Source of the DNA: an uncultured Pelagibacteraceae bacterium
Lineage (GTDB): Bacteria; Pseudomonadota; Alphaproteobacteria; Pelagibacterales; AG-422-B15
Length of the DNA: 32,855 nucleotides
NCBI GenBank assembly: GCA_902590345.1
Contig: CACIWK010000008.1
Coordinates: 1 to 32,855 of the forward strand
Direction: 5' to 3'
Shown: piece by piece, positions 17,651 to 28,993 of the stretch
How positions within the stretch are numbered: position 1 is the first letter of the stretch
How the letters are laid out: each line of letters starts with the position of its first letter
Made by a program: the position numbers and the translations under genes
The notes under the pieces: model-generated
The model's database searches: none
What the model was told of the DNA's origin: nothing
The model's input: only the letters and a program-made list of their open reading frames with translations

Positions 17651-19573
17651 TTAAAACCTAAAAATTATGAAAGTAATAATGATTGAAAGACCAATTAAAA
17701 TCGCAAAAGCATAATGGTAGATGAATCCAGATTGAACTTGCTTTGCTTTTATTGATATTCTGCTCACTAAAGCAGCTATTCCGTTAGGTCCGTAACCATC
17801 AATAATTAAACCATCAATAAACTTCCAAAAAATCTGGCCAATTGCCATAGCTGGTTTTACGAAAATTGAATTATACAACTCGTCGAAATACCATTTATTT
17901 AATAGAAAATTATAAAGCGGCTTATTTAACTCGGCTATATTCTTAGCCATATCTGATTTTCGAATATACATGTACCAAGCGATAATAAATCCAACTATGC
18001 CTAAAATTGCAGGCAAATAATATATTAACAAAGGAATTGAATGATGATCTTCATGGTGAGCGACAATTGAGCCATTCCAAAATACATCACTGTAATAACC
18101 AATAAAATAGCTTTTGAATAAAAATCCAAAAAACAAAGCTCCAATTGCTAAAATTATTAGAGGAATTAACATTACTGAGGAAGACTCATGAACCTTACTA
18201 AGGTCTTCTTCTGCCATTCTTGTTTTTCCATTGAAAACAAGAAACATAAGCCTCCATGAATAGAAAGATGTCATCACAACACCAACAGTAAGTAAGATAT
18301 ATGCATAGTCTGCGAAATTGGAATTAGATAAATAAGCTGTTTCTATGATTGCATCTTTTGAGTAATAACCAGATGTGAATGGAAAACCCATAAGTGAAAT
18401 TGTTCCAATTATCATCATTAATTGAGTTATTGGAACAAAATTACTTATACCTCCCATTTTCCTTATATCCTGTTCTTCATGAACTGCATGAATAACTGAT
18501 CCAGCTCCTAAAAATAGAAGTGCTTTAAAAAATGCATGTGTAAATAAATGGAACATAGCTGCACCGTAAGCTCCAAGTCCAGCCGCAACAAACATGTAAC
18601 CTAATTGGCTACAAGTTGAATATGCAATAACACGCTTAATATCATTTTGAACCAGCCCAACGGTAGCTGCAAAGAATGCAGTACTTGCACCAATCAAAAC
18701 TACAAAGTCCAGAGCAACAGGAGCCAAATCAAATAAAGGTGAACATCGTACAACAAGAAATACTCCAGCTGTAACCATTGTTGCCGCATGTATTAATGCA
18801 GATACTGGTGTTGGGCCTTCCATTGCATCAGGAAGCCATGTATGAAGAAATAATTGAGCTGACTTGCCCATTGCGCCAATAAATAAGAAAATACAAATTA
18901 AAGTCAAAGCATGCAGTTCAATACCTAAAAAATTAAAATTTACGTTCTTAGAAGATGAGACATTAGTAAATACTGTCTGGTATTCGATGCTGCCAAAAAC
19001 AATAAATATTGTAAAAATACCTAAAGCTAATCCAAAATCACCTATGCGATTTACTATAAATGCTTTAATTGCAGCGGCATTTGCAGTTGGTTTTTTATAC
19101 CAAAAACCAATTAATAAATAAGAGGCAAGTCCAACACCCTCCCAGCCAAAGAAAAGTTGCAAAAAATTATCTGCTGTAACAAGCATCAACATAGCAAATG
19201 TGAATAATGATAAGTATCCCATAAAACGAGGCTTACTATCATCATGAGACATATAACCAATTGAATAAATATGAACTAACGCTGATACGCTTGTAATTAC
19301 TACAAGCATCACTCTTGTAGCCGTATCTAGATAAATTGACCAATCGGCATTGAATGAACCAGAGGATATCCAGTTAAATAGTTTGATTGATACTACCGAT
19401 GGGTCACCAATATTATCAATAAAAATATAAAACGAAAATATTGCTGTAATAGTAATAAATAATGATGTGATAATCTCTGCTGCTCGGTCAATAAATTTAT
19501 TAGATTTAAAAAATGATAACGAACAAGAAATCAAGAACCCGATCAAGGGTAATAAAATTATACTATGCGCCAT
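17651..19573 (-). CDS. nuoL: NADH-quinone oxidoreductase subunit L
   Basis: NuoL is the distal antiporter-like subunit and carries the long lateral helix along the membrane arm. The 640-residue protein has FFGWEGVGLASYLLIGFWY, RIGDFGLALGIF, SAQLFLHTWLPDAMEGPTP with VSALIHAATMVTAGV, and IKRVIAYSTCSQLGYM. A C-terminal extension with NKWYFDELYN and further hydrophobic segments distinguishes it from NuoM and NuoN. ATG at 19573 lies six bases after nuoK, the widest gap in the nuo operon. Confidence 0.97.
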   Translation of the reverse strand: MAHSIILLPLIGFLISCSLSFFKSNKFIDRAAEIITSLFITITAIFSFYIFIDNIGDPSVVSIKLFNWISSGSFNADWSIYLDTATRVMLVVITSVSALVHIYSIGYMSHDDSKPRFMGYLSLFTFAMLMLVTADNFLQLFFGWEGVGLASYLLIGFWYKKPTANAAAIKAFIVNRIGDFGLALGIFTIFIVFGSIEYQTVFTNVSSSKNVNFNFLGIELHALTLICIFLFIGAMGKSAQLFLHTWLPDAMEGPTPVSALIHAATMVTAGVFLVVRCSPLFDLAPVALDFVVLIGASTAFFAATVGLVQNDIKRVIAYSTCSQLGYMFVAAGLGAYGAAMFHLFTHAFFKALLFLGAGSVIHAVHEEQDIRKMGGISNFVPITQLMMIIGTISLMGFPFTSGYYSKDAIIETAYLSNSNFADYAYILLTVGVVMTSFYSWRLMFLVFNGKTRMAEEDLSKVHESSSVMLIPLIILAIGALFFGFLFKSYFIGYYSDVFWNGSIVAHHEDHHSIPLLIYYLPAILGIVGFIIAWYMYIRKSDMAKNIAELNKPLYNFLLNKWYFDELYNSIFVKPAMAIGQIFWKFIDGLIIDGYGPNGIAALVSRISIKAKQVQSGFIYHYAFAILIGLSIIITFIIFRF

Positions 19574-19579
19574 TCAACA

Positions 19580-19885
19580 TTACCCCTTTAAGGCGTTAAT
19601 TTTCTCAATCTCTATACTGCCAGCGTTTCTATTATAAATTACAAGTATAGCAAGTCCGATTGCAGCTTCAGCGGCAGCAACAGTAAGTACAAAAAGAGAG
19701 AATATTTGACCAGTTAGGTCATTTAAAAAATATGAAAAAGCAATAAGATTTAAATTTACAGAGAGCAAAATGATTTCAATTGACATTAAAATGATAATCA
19801 CATTTTTTCGGTTTAAAAAAATACCAATAACGCCAATTGCAAACAATAAAGCAGATAAAATTAAAAATTGATTTAATTCAATCAT
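19580..19885 (-). CDS. nuoK: NADH-quinone oxidoreductase subunit K
   Basis: NuoK is a three-helix membrane subunit contributing to the fourth proton pathway. In the 101-residue protein the conserved glutamates appear in [13 protein letters not shown] (helix 2) and [15 protein letters not shown] (helix 3), the family hallmarks. The length equals the usual 100-102 residues. ATG overlaps the nuoJ stop by one base (TAATG). Confidence 0.96.
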   Translation of the reverse strand: MIELNQFLILSALLFAIGVIGIFLNRKNVIIILMSIEIILLSVNLNLIAFSYFLNDLTGQIFSLFVLTVAAAEAAIGLAILVIYNRNAGSIEIEKINALKG

Positions 19886-20499
19886 TAAATATCAACACCT
19901 TTTCCTGATTTTACATCTACTAAATTAATTTTGCCCTGTCGTTGTAGTTGTTCTGAAACAACTTGCCTCTTTACGCCTTCTCTTTCGCGGAGAGTTAATA
20001 CAATAGAACCAATCATTGCAACTAACAGAATTACACCTGAAAGTTGGAAATATAGAATGTAGTCTGTGTACAAAACTGAGCCAATTGCTTCTGTATTAGT
20101 TTTGCCAGTAAAATCTGAAAGAGGATTTGGTAACACTTGAATATTAGACAAGTCAAACTTTGTATTGATTAATACAATTATTAACTCTGCAATAAAAACT
20201 ACACCAATCAAAATTCCTATCGGAATATATTGTAAAATATTATCCTTATTGATTGATGTTTTAAAATCTAACATCATTACAACAAATAAAAAAAGTACTG
20301 CAACAGCACCAACATAAACAATTATGAGTATCATTGCCAAAAATTCGGCGTGAAGGATAACGAATAAGCCGGCGGCATTCAAAAATGAAAGAATTAGGAA
20401 CAATACTGAATGAACTGGGTTTTTAGTTGAAATAACCATCAATGAAGAAATTAAAATAACCCCTGAAAATAAATAGAATGCTAATAATTGAGCTGTCAT
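19885..20499 (-). CDS. nuoJ: NADH-quinone oxidoreductase subunit J
   Basis: NuoJ is a membrane-arm subunit whose third helix contains a pi-bulge involved in coupling. The 204-residue protein shows [20 protein letters not shown], then [20 protein letters not shown] with FVVMMLD, which are strongly conserved, two more helices and a short hydrophilic C-terminal tail. The ATG directly follows the nuoI stop, and the stop overlaps nuoK by one base. Confidence 0.96.
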   Translation of the reverse strand: MTAQLLAFYLFSGVILISSLMVISTKNPVHSVLFLILSFLNAAGLFVILHAEFLAMILIIVYVGAVAVLFLFVVMMLDFKTSINKDNILQYIPIGILIGVVFIAELIIVLINTKFDLSNIQVLPNPLSDFTGKTNTEAIGSVLYTDYILYFQLSGVILLVAMIGSIVLTLREREGVKRQVVSEQLQRQGKINLVDVKSGKGVDI

Positions 20500-20985
20500 T
20501 TATCTATATTTTGCATCGGCTTCTAAGTTCTCAGCGATAACTGTTTCCCACCTATCACCGTTTTCAAGCAATTTTTCTTTCGTATAATAAAGTTCTTTTC
20601 TCGTTTCAGTTGTAAATTCAAAATTTGGACCCTGTACAATTGCATCAACTGGACACGACTCCTCACATAAACCGCAGTAGATACATTTAACCATGTCAAT
20701 ATCATACCTAAGCGTTCTTCTAGTTCCATCATCGCGAGGTTGAGTTTCAATTGTTATCGCTTGAGCTGGACATACAGCCTCACACAATTTACATCCTATA
20801 CACCTTTCCTCACCGCTCGGATATCTTCTCAAAGCATGCTCACCTCTAAATCGAGGACTTAATTTGCCTTTTTCAAAAGGATAATTGATTGTTGCTTTTT
20901 TCCTAAAAAAATATTTTTGTGCTAAATAGAAAGCTTTTAAAAAATCTAAAAGAAGGAACGATTTAAAAAAATTAATTATTTTCAT
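20500..20985 (-). CDS. nuoI: NADH-quinone oxidoreductase subunit I (2x[4Fe-4S])
   Basis: NuoI carries clusters N6a and N6b that pass electrons from NuoG toward NuoB. The 161-residue protein contains two complete ferredoxin motifs, [12 protein letters not shown] and [12 protein letters not shown], preceded by the conserved [17 protein letters not shown]. The N-terminal amphipathic stretch ([19 protein letters not shown]) matches the surface helix that anchors the subunit at the membrane. All eight cluster cysteines are present. ATG overlaps the nuoH stop by one base. Confidence 0.97.
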   Translation of the reverse strand: MKIINFFKSFLLLDFLKAFYLAQKYFFRKKATINYPFEKGKLSPRFRGEHALRRYPSGEERCIGCKLCEAVCPAQAITIETQPRDDGTRRTLRYDIDMVKCIYCGLCEESCPVDAIVQGPNFEFTTETRKELYYTKEKLLENGDRWETVIAENLEADAKYR

Positions 20986-21998
20986 TACATTCCTGGAGCT
21001 ATATTAAAAAAGAACAATATCGAAGATGTTGCTACAACTGCAAACAGTGATAAGGGCAAGAAAACTTTCCAGCCAAGTCGCATTAGTTGGTCATATCGAT
21101 ACCTTGGAACAAATGCTTTAACCATTGCAAATAAGTAAAAAACGAAAGTTACTTTCAATAAAAACCAAACAAATCCAGGAATAGCATTTAATGGATAAAT
21201 ATCAATTGGTGGCAACCACCCCCCAAGAAATAGGATAGTAGTCATTGCGCACATTAATAAAATATTTATGTATTCTCCAAACATAAACAAAACGAATGGC
21301 ATTCCTGAATACTCTGTTTGATATCCAGCTACTAACTCAGACTCTGCTTCAGGAAGATCAAATGGAGGTCTGTTCGTTTCTGCTAGTGCGGATATAAAAA
21401 AAACAATAAACATTGGAAATAAAGGTATGAAAAACCACATTGTATTTTGAGCCATTACTATTTCAGTCAAGTTGAGTGAGCCTACACATAACAAAACAGT
21501 TATTATTACAAAACCTATGGAAACTTCGTAAGAAACCATTTGAGCTGCTGATCTAAGTGCGCCAAAAAAAGGATACTTACTGTTTGAAGACCATCCTGCC
21601 ATCAGAATTCCATAGACTCCAAGAGAGCTAATTGCAAAAATGTATAAGATTCCAACATTTATATTAGCCAATACTAAACCCGCCTGAACTGGTACAACTG
21701 CCCAGGCTGCAATTGATAGAGCAAGAGTAATAATGGGAGCAATTAGGAAAACTGTTTTGTCAGAGCCGTCAGGTAAAATAATTTCTTTAAAAATAAATTT
21801 TAATCCATCGGCAGGAACTTGGAACAAACCATACGGGCCAACTACATTTGGACCTCTTCTTTTTTGAACTGCTGCCCATATTTTTCTATCTGCATATAAC
21901 GCCATTACAACACCTAGAAGTAAGGGAACAAAAATAAGTAGGCAATAAAGAATAATAGTCATTACTTCAATAAAGTAAGTTTGAGCTAAGTTAACCAT
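20985..21998 (-). CDS. nuoH: NADH-quinone oxidoreductase subunit H
   Basis: NuoH forms the quinone chamber at the junction of the peripheral and membrane arms. The 337-residue polytopic protein has [19 protein letters not shown] with [19 protein letters not shown], the [20 protein letters not shown] segment, SYEVSIGF, and [20 protein letters not shown] with GYQTEYSGM, all diagnostic. [13 protein letters not shown] near the C-terminus is also conserved. ATG overlaps the nuoG stop by one base. Confidence 0.97.
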   Translation of the reverse strand: MVNLAQTYFIEVMTIILYCLLIFVPLLLGVVMALYADRKIWAAVQKRRGPNVVGPYGLFQVPADGLKFIFKEIILPDGSDKTVFLIAPIITLALSIAAWAVVPVQAGLVLANINVGILYIFAISSLGVYGILMAGWSSNSKYPFFGALRSAAQMVSYEVSIGFVIITVLLCVGSLNLTEIVMAQNTMWFFIPLFPMFIVFFISALAETNRPPFDLPEAESELVAGYQTEYSGMPFVLFMFGEYINILLMCAMTTILFLGGWLPPIDIYPLNAIPGFVWFLLKVTFVFYLFAMVKAFVPRYRYDQLMRLGWKVFLPLSLFAVVATSSILFFFNIAPGM

Positions 21999-24508
21999 TA
22001 TGAAGCCTTTTCCGTTACTGATGACCTTACTTCACTTCTAGCTCGGCTGCATTCAGCCATCGTACTAGAATGTCTTGTAATTGAGTCGTTTATATAAAAG
22101 TCTTCAATACTGAAACTTAAGTTTTTAATTTTAAAGTTAATTTCTTTTGGTTGAGCATAGTACGCCTCCTGATTGTCGTTTAAAACGACAATTCCATCAG
22201 GTGAAAAATTTGCGTCATCTGCTAATCCAATTAAATTATTTTTGTTTCTTTTAGTATAGGCCCACTTCTTTTGATTATAAGTGAGATCATTCCAAGCTTT
22301 TCCGATACTATTTGCGTATTGGTCCTCATATGGTAACACGACATTATTTTTCTTTTTAATATCATTAACAACTTTAAAGCCATAATGCTCTGTGAATTCT
22401 GACCATGTCTCAGGATAATTATATTTTCTCAGATACTCTCTCTGGCGATCATTTAGATCAGTCCAAGCTGTATTAAATATTTTTTTTGCCGAATTTTCTT
22501 CAAAGCTCTTAATGTTACCATTGATTGTATCATTCTTTTTTTCTTGGCTTGATCTTGTATCCTTATTAATGATTTCTATTTCTTCATTACCTTTATTATC
22601 AATAATTTTAACGAATCCATTGTTTTGATCATTAAAGTCCTCTTTAAGTTGAGGAAACTTGGCAAACATTTCATCTCTTACATCATACAGTTCTAAAAAC
22701 GACCATTTTAGTTCAAGGACTTCACTGAATTGATTAATAATTTTCCAATCTTCTCTGGCTTCACCTGGAGGAAAACTTGCTTTATTTGCATATTGAAGTC
22801 TCCCTTCAGTGTTTATAAAAATTGCATCTTTTTCAGTATATGCTGCTGCTGGCAATATAAAATCAGCGGCGTTTGCACCTCTATCTCCATGTGTGCCCAT
22901 ATAAACTATTTTGCAATTGGAAAATTTTTCATAACTGATTTCATCAGCGCCAAATGAAATCACTAATTTGAATTTACCTTTTTCAGCGTCAGCGACCAAA
23001 TCATCGACTGATTTATTTTTTTGTATAAGACCCATCTCAAGAATACCTGCTCTTGCAGCGGCAAGCTGTAATACATTAAATCCATTCCAATCTTCCTGAA
23101 TGAGATTGAATTTATCTGTAAATGTTTCAAGCAGTGAGTAAATCTGCAATGAGTCATCACGATTTAACACGGACTGGCCAATAATAATCATTGGCTTTGA
23201 GGCATTTGTTAACTTTTTATAAAATGAGTTTTTTTCATTTAAAAGATCTATAAGGATATTTATATCATCACCCAAGTGATTGTATTTATATGTAAGATCC
23301 ACATTTTTTCCAATCAGTGCAACTGGAATATTTGATGAAATAACTCTTTTCCTTATTCTTGAATTAATAATTGCAGCTTCTTCACGCGTGTTCGTTCCAA
23401 TCATTAAAATGCAATCTGTTTCATCAATACCTTTAATTTTAGAATTAAATAAGAACTGAGATCTATGGTTGAATGGAACTTTACATCCTTCCTGTCTTCC
23501 ATCAACTGCCTTGATGCCTAAATCTTCCGATAATTTTTTTATTAAGTAGCTTGTTTCTAAATCAATAAAATCACCTACTAAAAACGCAATTTCGTCAGGA
23601 TCTGAGTCCATGACAAGTTTTTTTAATTGAGAAAAAGTTTCTTCCCATGAAACTTGCTCTAATTTGTTATTCTTTTTTATGTAGGGCGTGTCTAGACGTT
23701 GATTTAAAAGTCCATCGCATGCATACCTTGTTTTATCTGATATCCACTCTTCATTAATATCTTCATTAAGCACAGGTAGTACTCTTTTCACTTTCCACCC
23801 GTAAGTATCAACTCTAATATTCGACCCTACCGCATCCATAACATCAATGGTCTCTGTCTTCTTTAATTCCCAAGGTCTGGCTTCAAATTGATATGGTTTC
23901 GATGTAAGTGCACCTACTGGACATAAATCAACGATATTAGCCGATAGCTCGGAGTCTAATGTCTTTTCTAAATAAGTTGTTATTTCCATATTTTCTCCGC
24001 GATTTACTGCGCCTAATTGATTTACTCCCGCTACTTCATCTGCAAATCGGATACACCTTGTGCAGTGAATACATCGAGTCATATAAGTTTTAATCAACGG
24101 GCCCATATGCTTTTCTTCAACTGCCCTTTTATTCTCTTCGAACCTTGAATTTTCAGGACCAAAAGCAATAGTTTGATCTTGTAGATCGCACTCACCGCCT
24201 TGATCACAAACTGGGCAATCTAGTGGGTGATTAATTAGCAAAAACTCCATTACACCTTCTCTCGCTTTTTTTACAGACTGAGTATTTGTATGAATTGACA
24301 TGCCTTCGTTGATTGGCATCGCGCACGAAGCTACTGGTTTAGGTGAACCTTCCACATCAACAAGACACATTCTGCAATTACCTGCAATTGAAAGACGATC
24401 ATGGTAGCAAAATCTTGGTATTTCAATTCCTGCCTCTTCACATGCCTGCAGTATCGTCATGCCATCAGATACTTCAATCTCGGACCCATTTATTTTTACT
24501 TTTGCCAT
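21998..24508 (-). CDS. nuoG: NADH-quinone oxidoreductase subunit G with long C-terminal insertion
   Basis: NuoG carries the N1b, N4 and N5 iron-sulfur clusters in the peripheral arm. The N-terminal ferredoxin domain ([19 protein letters not shown]), [18 protein letters not shown] and the [14 protein letters not shown] motif are intact, followed by a molybdopterin-oxidoreductase-like domain. The protein is 836 residues, whereas alphaproteobacterial NuoG is usually around 690. The excess lies between about residues 620 and 790. It is hydrophilic and Asn/Lys-rich and holds two related segments, [13 protein letters not shown] (from 681) and [13 protein letters not shown] (from 738). The conserved tail motif ([18 protein letters not shown]) follows, so the insert is internal and the frame is intact. 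One-base overlaps link it to nuoF and nuoH. Confidence 0.95.
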   Translation of the reverse strand: MAKVKINGSEIEVSDGMTILQACEEAGIEIPRFCYHDRLSIAGNCRMCLVDVEGSPKPVASCAMPINEGMSIHTNTQSVKKAREGVMEFLLINHPLDCPVCDQGGECDLQDQTIAFGPENSRFEENKRAVEEKHMGPLIKTYMTRCIHCTRCIRFADEVAGVNQLGAVNRGENMEITTYLEKTLDSELSANIVDLCPVGALTSKPYQFEARPWELKKTETIDVMDAVGSNIRVDTYGWKVKRVLPVLNEDINEEWISDKTRYACDGLLNQRLDTPYIKKNNKLEQVSWEETFSQLKKLVMDSDPDEIAFLVGDFIDLETSYLIKKLSEDLGIKAVDGRQEGCKVPFNHRSQFLFNSKIKGIDETDCILMIGTNTREEAAIINSRIRKRVISSNIPVALIGKNVDLTYKYNHLGDDINILIDLLNEKNSFYKKLTNASKPMIIIGQSVLNRDDSLQIYSLLETFTDKFNLIQEDWNGFNVLQLAAARAGILEMGLIQKNKSVDDLVADAEKGKFKLVISFGADEISYEKFSNCKIVYMGTHGDRGANAADFILPAAAYTEKDAIFINTEGRLQYANKASFPPGEAREDWKIINQFSEVLELKWSFLELYDVRDEMFAKFPQLKEDFNDQNNGFVKIIDNKGNEEIEIINKDTRSSQEKKNDTINGNIKSFEENSAKKIFNTAWTDLNDRQREYLRKYNYPETWSEFTEHYGFKVVNDIKKKNNVVLPYEDQYANSIGKAWNDLTYNQKKWAYTKRNKNNLIGLADDANFSPDGIVVLNDNQEAYYAQPKEINFKIKNLSFSIEDFYINDSITRHSSTMAECSRARSEVRSSVTEKAS

Positions 24509-25776
24509 TATGCAGCCTTAGTCTTTTTAAGTTGCTCTTCTATTTCATCTCTAAAATGCCTAAACAATCCTTGAATTGGCCATGCCGCCGCATCACCAAG
24601 TGCGCAAATTGTATGGCCTTCGATTTGCTTTGTCACATCAAGTAACTTATCAATATCATTTGAACTTGCATGACCGTTTCCAATCTTCTCCATCATTCTC
24701 CACATCCACCCTGTTCCTTCTCTACAAGGAGTGCATTGACCGCAACTTTCGTGTTTATAAAAGTGAGATAGCTTAGAGATAGCTTTGACGAGGTCGGTGC
24801 TTTTATCCATTACGATTACAGCGGCTGTGCCTAACCCACTTTTAACTGCAGACAGTGAATCGAAATCCATCAGGACAGTATCGCAATTTGATTTTGGTAT
24901 AAGTGGAACAGATGAGCCCCCAGGAATTACAGCTTTAAGATTATCCCATCCACCAGTTACACCTCCAGCATGCTTTTCTATAAGCTCCCTAAGAGGAATG
25001 CTCATTTCTTCTTCTATATTGCAAGGATTATTAACATGACCAGAAATACAAAAAACTTTTGTACCTGTATTTTTTGGTCGACCAAAAGATGAAAACCATT
25101 CTCCACCTCTTCTTAAAATGGTTGGCACAACAGCTATGGTTTCAACATTATTTACAGTAGTTGGAGATCCGTATAGACCTTTATTAGCTGGAAAAGGAGG
25201 TTTGAGTCTTGGTTGGCCCTTTTTTCCTTCCAAGCTTTCAAGTAGAGCTGTCTCCTCTCCACATATGTATGCTCCTGCGCCTCGATGTAAGAATATATCG
25301 AAATCCCAACCCGACTTAGCAGCATTTTTCCCAATTAACCCAGCGTCGTATGCTTCGTCAATCGCTTTTTGAAGAACAACAGCTTCATTGAAATATTCAC
25401 CGCGAATATAAATGTAACAAGTATGAGCATTCATAGCAAACGATGCTAACAAGCATCCTTCAATTAGCTTATGAGGCTCATTTCGTATCATATCTCTATC
25501 TTTGCAAGTGCCTGGTTCAGACTCATCTGCATTAACAACAAGGTAATTAGTAAGCTTTGAGTCTTTAGGCATAAATGACCATTTTAATCCGGTGGGGAAA
25601 CCTGCACCTCCTCTTCCCCTTAACTCAGATTTTTTCATCTCATCAATTATCCATTCTCTTCCTTTTTTAATAAGTTCTTTTGTATTATCCCAATCGCCTC
25701 TCGCCTGTGCATTTTTTAAATGGAAAGACTCATCTCCAAATAAATTAGTAAATATTTTATCTTTTTCTTTTAACAT
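24508..25776 (-). CDS. nuoF: NADH-quinone oxidoreductase subunit F (FMN, NADH site)
   Basis: NuoF binds NADH and FMN and carries cluster N3, so it is the electron entry point. The 422-residue protein has the nucleotide-binding [33 protein letters not shown], the [19 protein letters not shown] loop, and the N3 ligands in [14 protein letters not shown] plus the later Cys in [13 protein letters not shown]. All four cysteines are present. ATG overlaps the nuoE stop, and the stop overlaps nuoG, each by one base. Confidence 0.97.
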   Translation of the reverse strand: MLKEKDKIFTNLFGDESFHLKNAQARGDWDNTKELIKKGREWIIDEMKKSELRGRGGAGFPTGLKWSFMPKDSKLTNYLVVNADESEPGTCKDRDMIRNEPHKLIEGCLLASFAMNAHTCYIYIRGEYFNEAVVLQKAIDEAYDAGLIGKNAAKSGWDFDIFLHRGAGAYICGEETALLESLEGKKGQPRLKPPFPANKGLYGSPTTVNNVETIAVVPTILRRGGEWFSSFGRPKNTGTKVFCISGHVNNPCNIEEEMSIPLRELIEKHAGGVTGGWDNLKAVIPGGSSVPLIPKSNCDTVLMDFDSLSAVKSGLGTAAVIVMDKSTDLVKAISKLSHFYKHESCGQCTPCREGTGWMWRMMEKIGNGHASSNDIDKLLDVTKQIEGHTICALGDAAAWPIQGLFRHFRDEIEEQLKKTKAA

Positions 25777-26333
25777 TAAGACACTGCCTTTGAACTTTTA
25801 CGGCCACTTTGTGAACCTATACTCAGTGGCGATCCATCTATAAGAGATTGCAAAACGTTTTTCGTTGTATCGTAAGTCAAATCTTCATAATAATCGTCAT
25901 TGATTTGAACAAGTGGAGCATTCACACAAGCACCAAGACACTCAACTTGCATCCATGAAAATAAACCATCACTTGAGACTGTATTTGGTTCAGGTGAGAT
26001 AACTTCTTTACACGCTTTTATAACTTGATCTGAACCTCTTAACCAACAAGGTGTTGTTCCACAAACTTGTACTAAATATTTTCCATTGTATTTTGTGTAA
26101 TACATTGAATAAAAAGTAACTACTTCCCAAGCCTTGATAAAAGGCATTTCTAAATAATCCGCTACGTACTCAACTATATCCCTGCTCAACCAGTTTTCAT
26201 TTTGTCTTTGCGCTAAATCAAGCAAAGGCATAATGGCACTTTGCCTTCTATCAGTTGGGTATTTAAGAAGTATTTCTTTTGCCCTAATTTCATTTTCTTT
26301 ATTAAACACAAAGGTATTTTTTTGATTGCTCAT
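25776..26333 (-). CDS. nuoE: NADH-quinone oxidoreductase subunit E ([2Fe-2S] N1a)
   Basis: NuoE holds the off-pathway cluster N1a next to NuoF. The 185-residue thioredoxin-fold protein shows an N-terminal helical domain ([16 protein letters not shown]), [20 protein letters not shown], and the cluster cysteines in [10 protein letters not shown] and [11 protein letters not shown] short Ser/Lys-rich tail ([12 protein letters not shown]) follows the fold. ATG overlaps nuoD by 4 bases (ATGA). Confidence 0.96.
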   Translation of the reverse strand: MSNQKNTFVFNKENEIRAKEILLKYPTDRRQSAIMPLLDLAQRQNENWLSRDIVEYVADYLEMPFIKAWEVVTFYSMYYTKYNGKYLVQVCGTTPCWLRGSDQVIKACKEVISPEPNTVSSDGLFSWMQVECLGACVNAPLVQINDDYYEDLTYDTTKNVLQSLIDGSPLSIGSQSGRKSSKAVS

Positions 26334-27502
26334 CTATCAACCTCACCAAAAACTATTGCAATTGATCCAAGAATTGCGGGGACATCTGCTAGAAGATGGC
26401 CTTTTGAAAGCAAATCAAATGCTTGCAAGTGAGCAAATCCAGGGGCTCTAATTTTACATCTATAAGGTCTGCTGGTTCCATCGGAAATTAAATATACCCC
26501 AAATTCACCTTTAGGAGCTTCAACGGCTGAATAGATTTCTCCTTCAGGTACATGAAAGCCTTCAGTAAAAAATTTAAAATGGTGAATTATGGCTTCCATT
26601 GATTGTTTCATATCTTCCCTTTTGGGTGCTGCAATTTTGGAATCTCTGTTGATGACTTCTCCTTTAGGCATCTGATCAAGACATTGAAGCATGATTTTTA
26701 CACTTTCTCTCATTTCTTCAATCTGACATAGATAACGGTCATAACAATCACCGTTTTGACCAACTGGAACTTTGAATTCAAGTTTATCGTAACAATCATA
26801 CGGTTGGGACTTTCTTAAATCCCATGGTACACCGCATGCTCTTAATATGAATCCGCTAAAACCACGATCAACAGCATCTTCCTTTGATACTTTTCCGATA
26901 TTTACATTGCGTTGTTTAAATATTCTATTTTCAGTCAACATGCTTTCAATATCGTCAATTGCTTTTGGGAAATTATTACAAAAATTAAATATCTTATCAG
27001 TTAATCCATCTGGTAAATCTTGATGAACACCGCCTGCTCGAAAATAAGCTGCATGAAATCTAGATCCAGATACTTCTTCGTAAAAATCTAATAGCTTTTC
27101 TCTTTCGTCAAAACCCCATGTGATTGGTGTCATGGCTCCCACATCCATTGCTGTAGTGGTAACATTTAGTAGGTGGCTTAAGAGACGTCCAATTTCAGCA
27201 AATAAAACCCTAATATATTGTCCTCTCAACGGTACTTCAACATTAAGCAATTTTTCTATTGCTAATGCAAAGGCATGCTCCTGGTTCATAGGCGCGACAT
27301 AATCCAGTCTGTCAAAATATGGTATAGCTTGAAGATAAGTTTTGTGTTCGATTAATTTTTCAGTGCCTCTGTGTAAAAGCCCGATGTGCGGGTCAGCCCT
27401 TTCAACAATTTCTCCATCTAGATCAAGAATGAGTCTTAAAACTCCGTGTGCTGCAGGGTGTACTGGTCCAAAATTAACAGTTACAGTTTTATTATTACTC
27501 AC
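26330..27502 (-). CDS. nuoD: NADH-quinone oxidoreductase subunit D (49-kDa)
   Basis: NuoD lines the quinone-reduction site with NuoB. The 390-residue protein begins [22 protein letters not shown] and includes the [18 protein letters not shown] segment, [35 protein letters not shown], and the C-terminal [20 protein letters not shown], all strongly conserved. It is separate from nuoC, not fused as in E. coli. The start is GTG at 27502, inside the end of nuoC with an 8-base overlap; no earlier start fits the family N-terminus. Confidence 0.97.
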   Translation of the reverse strand: MSNNKTVTVNFGPVHPAAHGVLRLILDLDGEIVERADPHIGLLHRGTEKLIEHKTYLQAIPYFDRLDYVAPMNQEHAFALAIEKLLNVEVPLRGQYIRVLFAEIGRLLSHLLNVTTTAMDVGAMTPITWGFDEREKLLDFYEEVSGSRFHAAYFRAGGVHQDLPDGLTDKIFNFCNNFPKAIDDIESMLTENRIFKQRNVNIGKVSKEDAVDRGFSGFILRACGVPWDLRKSQPYDCYDKLEFKVPVGQNGDCYDRYLCQIEEMRESVKIMLQCLDQMPKGEVINRDSKIAAPKREDMKQSMEAIIHHFKFFTEGFHVPEGEIYSAVEAPKGEFGVYLISDGTSRPYRCKIRAPGFAHLQAFDLLSKGHLLADVPAILGSIAIVFGEVDR

Positions 27503-28088
27503 TTTCTTTTGCTTCCTTATCTAAATACTTTGTTCCTTCCCAGGGACTTTGAATGTCAAAATTTCTAAAATCTTGTTGAAGCTTAACAGGTTCGTGAACT
27601 ATTTTTTTATCAATTTCGTCATATCTGATTTCGACATTACCAGTTAATGGAAAATCTTTTCTTAGAGGATATCCCTCAAAACCGTAATCAGTTAAAATTC
27701 TTCTCAAATCAGGATGGTCTGTGAAAGTTATTCCATACATATCAAATGCTTCTCTCTCAAACCAATTAGCTGCCGGAAAGATTGATGTTATGCTAGGTAA
27801 AGACTCCGATTCACTTATCTGAGTTTTTACTCTTAACCTTAAATTGAACCCAAAACTGAGAAAATGATAAATAACTTCAAATCTTTTTTCATTTTCCGGA
27901 AAATCCACTCCAGCAATGTCTGTAATTTGCTTAAATTCACAGCTTTGATCATTCTTAACAAAATCGATAACCTGTATTAGATTTGCTGGTTCAACCGATA
28001 GTTGTAACTGCCCTAAGTTTACATCTATATCATTCAGTCTACAGTTCTTTTCAATGGCAGCTTTGGCCATTTCAATTTGCTCGCTCAT
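27495..28088 (-). CDS. nuoC: NADH-quinone oxidoreductase subunit C (30-kDa)
   Basis: NuoC is a peripheral-arm scaffold subunit beside NuoD. I take ATG at 28088 ([15 protein letters not shown]), giving 197 residues. The frame is open to 28172, but the extra residues lie inside nuoB, and the chosen ATG overlaps the nuoB stop by one base as at most other nuo junctions. The signature is present: [28 protein letters not shown], then [20 protein letters not shown] with LRKDFPLTG. Confidence 0.95.
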   Translation of the reverse strand: MSEQIEMAKAAIEKNCRLNDIDVNLGQLQLSVEPANLIQVIDFVKNDQSCEFKQITDIAGVDFPENEKRFEVIYHFLSFGFNLRLRVKTQISESESLPSITSIFPAANWFEREAFDMYGITFTDHPDLRRILTDYGFEGYPLRKDFPLTGNVEIRYDEIDKKIVHEPVKLQQDFRNFDIQSPWEGTKYLDKEAKESE

Positions 28089-28609
28089 TATCTTTTGATG
28101 TTGCCTTCTCTTCTTATTTTTTTCTGTAACTGCAATAATCCATAAAGCAGGCCTTCTGCTGTGGGTGGGCACCCTGGCACGTAAACATCAACAGGTATTA
28201 TTCGATCGCAACCTCTAACAACAGAATATGAGTAGTGATAATACCCTCCACCATTTGCACAACTTCCCATGGAGATTACATATCGAGGCTCTGGCATCTG
28301 ATCGTAAGCTTTTCTTAATGCCGCTGCCATTTTATTTGTCAAAGTACCTGCCACTATAAGAACGTCTGCATGTCTTGGTGATGCTCTTGGAGCTGCACCA
28401 AAACGCTCAACGTCGTAGCGCGGTGTTCCAACATGCATCATTTCGACAGCACAACAAGCTAATCCAAATGTCATCCAATGCAGAGAGCCTGTTCGAGCCC
28501 AGTTAATAAGGTTATTGATACTGGTGACAACAAACCCCTTATCAGCATACAGCTTCTTTAGTCTTTCTAGTTCTGGACTTGTCTCTTCAATATTTGTATT
28601 TATTGCCAC
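28088..28609 (-). CDS. nuoB: NADH-quinone oxidoreductase subunit B (cluster N2)
   Basis: NuoB carries N2, the last iron-sulfur cluster before quinone. I choose GTG at 28609 ([12 protein letters not shown]), giving 173 residues. AAGGAG sits about seven bases upstream, and the longer open frame to 28720 encodes nuoA sequence in another frame. Conserved features are [20 protein letters not shown] with the paired cysteines, [20 protein letters not shown], then [13 protein letters not shown] and [15 protein letters not shown], completing the four N2 ligands. The gene overlaps nuoA by 10 bases and nuoC by one. Confidence 0.95.
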   Translation of the reverse strand: MAINTNIEETSPELERLKKLYADKGFVVTSINNLINWARTGSLHWMTFGLACCAVEMMHVGTPRYDVERFGAAPRASPRHADVLIVAGTLTNKMAAALRKAYDQMPEPRYVISMGSCANGGGYYHYSYSVVRGCDRIIPVDVYVPGCPPTAEGLLYGLLQLQKKIRREGNIKR

Positions 28610-28965
28610 TCCAATGCTCCTTTTTTCCACTCGTATATGAAACCAATTGTAAGAATAGCTAGAAAAACCATCATTGAAACAAATCCAAATAAGCCCAAGG
28701 TTCCAAATGTAACAGCCCAAGGAAATAAGAACGCGACTTCGAGGTCAAAAATAATAAAAAGTAATGTGACTAAATAAAAACGAACATCAAACTTCATTCT
28801 AGAGTCTCCAAACTGTTCAAATCCGCACTCATAGGCAGAATTCTTTTCAGGATCAGGGTTATTTACTGCAACTAAGAAATTTGCCAAAACAAATAGACAG
28901 CTAATTGCTAACGCAACAAACATAAAAATTAGTATTGGCAAATAATCAGCTATCGCTATATCCAT
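28600..28965 (-). CDS. nuoA: NADH-quinone oxidoreductase subunit A
   Basis: NuoA is a three-helix membrane subunit near the quinone chamber. The 121-residue protein contains the conserved loop [25 protein letters not shown] split around the Cys, then [20 protein letters not shown] with the conserved D-x-E. It is the first gene of the nuo operon; the ATG at 28965 follows the divergent intergenic region. The ribosome binding site is weak. Confidence 0.96.
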   Translation of the reverse strand: MDIAIADYLPILIFMFVALAISCLFVLANFLVAVNNPDPEKNSAYECGFEQFGDSRMKFDVRFYLVTLLFIIFDLEVAFLFPWAVTFGTLGLFGFVSMMVFLAILTIGFIYEWKKGALEWQ

Positions 28966-28993
28966 ATTTTAGAATCGTATTAGTATCACCGAA

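Noticed and set aside
25118-25372. 84-codon plus-strand frame opposite nuoF, and similar antisense frames across nuoD, nuoF and nuoG
   Set aside because: They run antisense to strongly conserved complex I genes and show no start signals or recognisable domains.
28089-28172. Longer nuoC start adding 28 residues inside nuoB
   Set aside because: The residues do not match NuoC. The ATG at 28088 forms the one-base overlap with the nuoB stop seen at most nuo junctions.
28610-28720. Longer nuoB open frame beginning inside nuoA
   Set aside because: The extra 37 residues are a frame shadow of nuoA. AAGGAG precedes the GTG at 28609, and the family N-terminus fits there.
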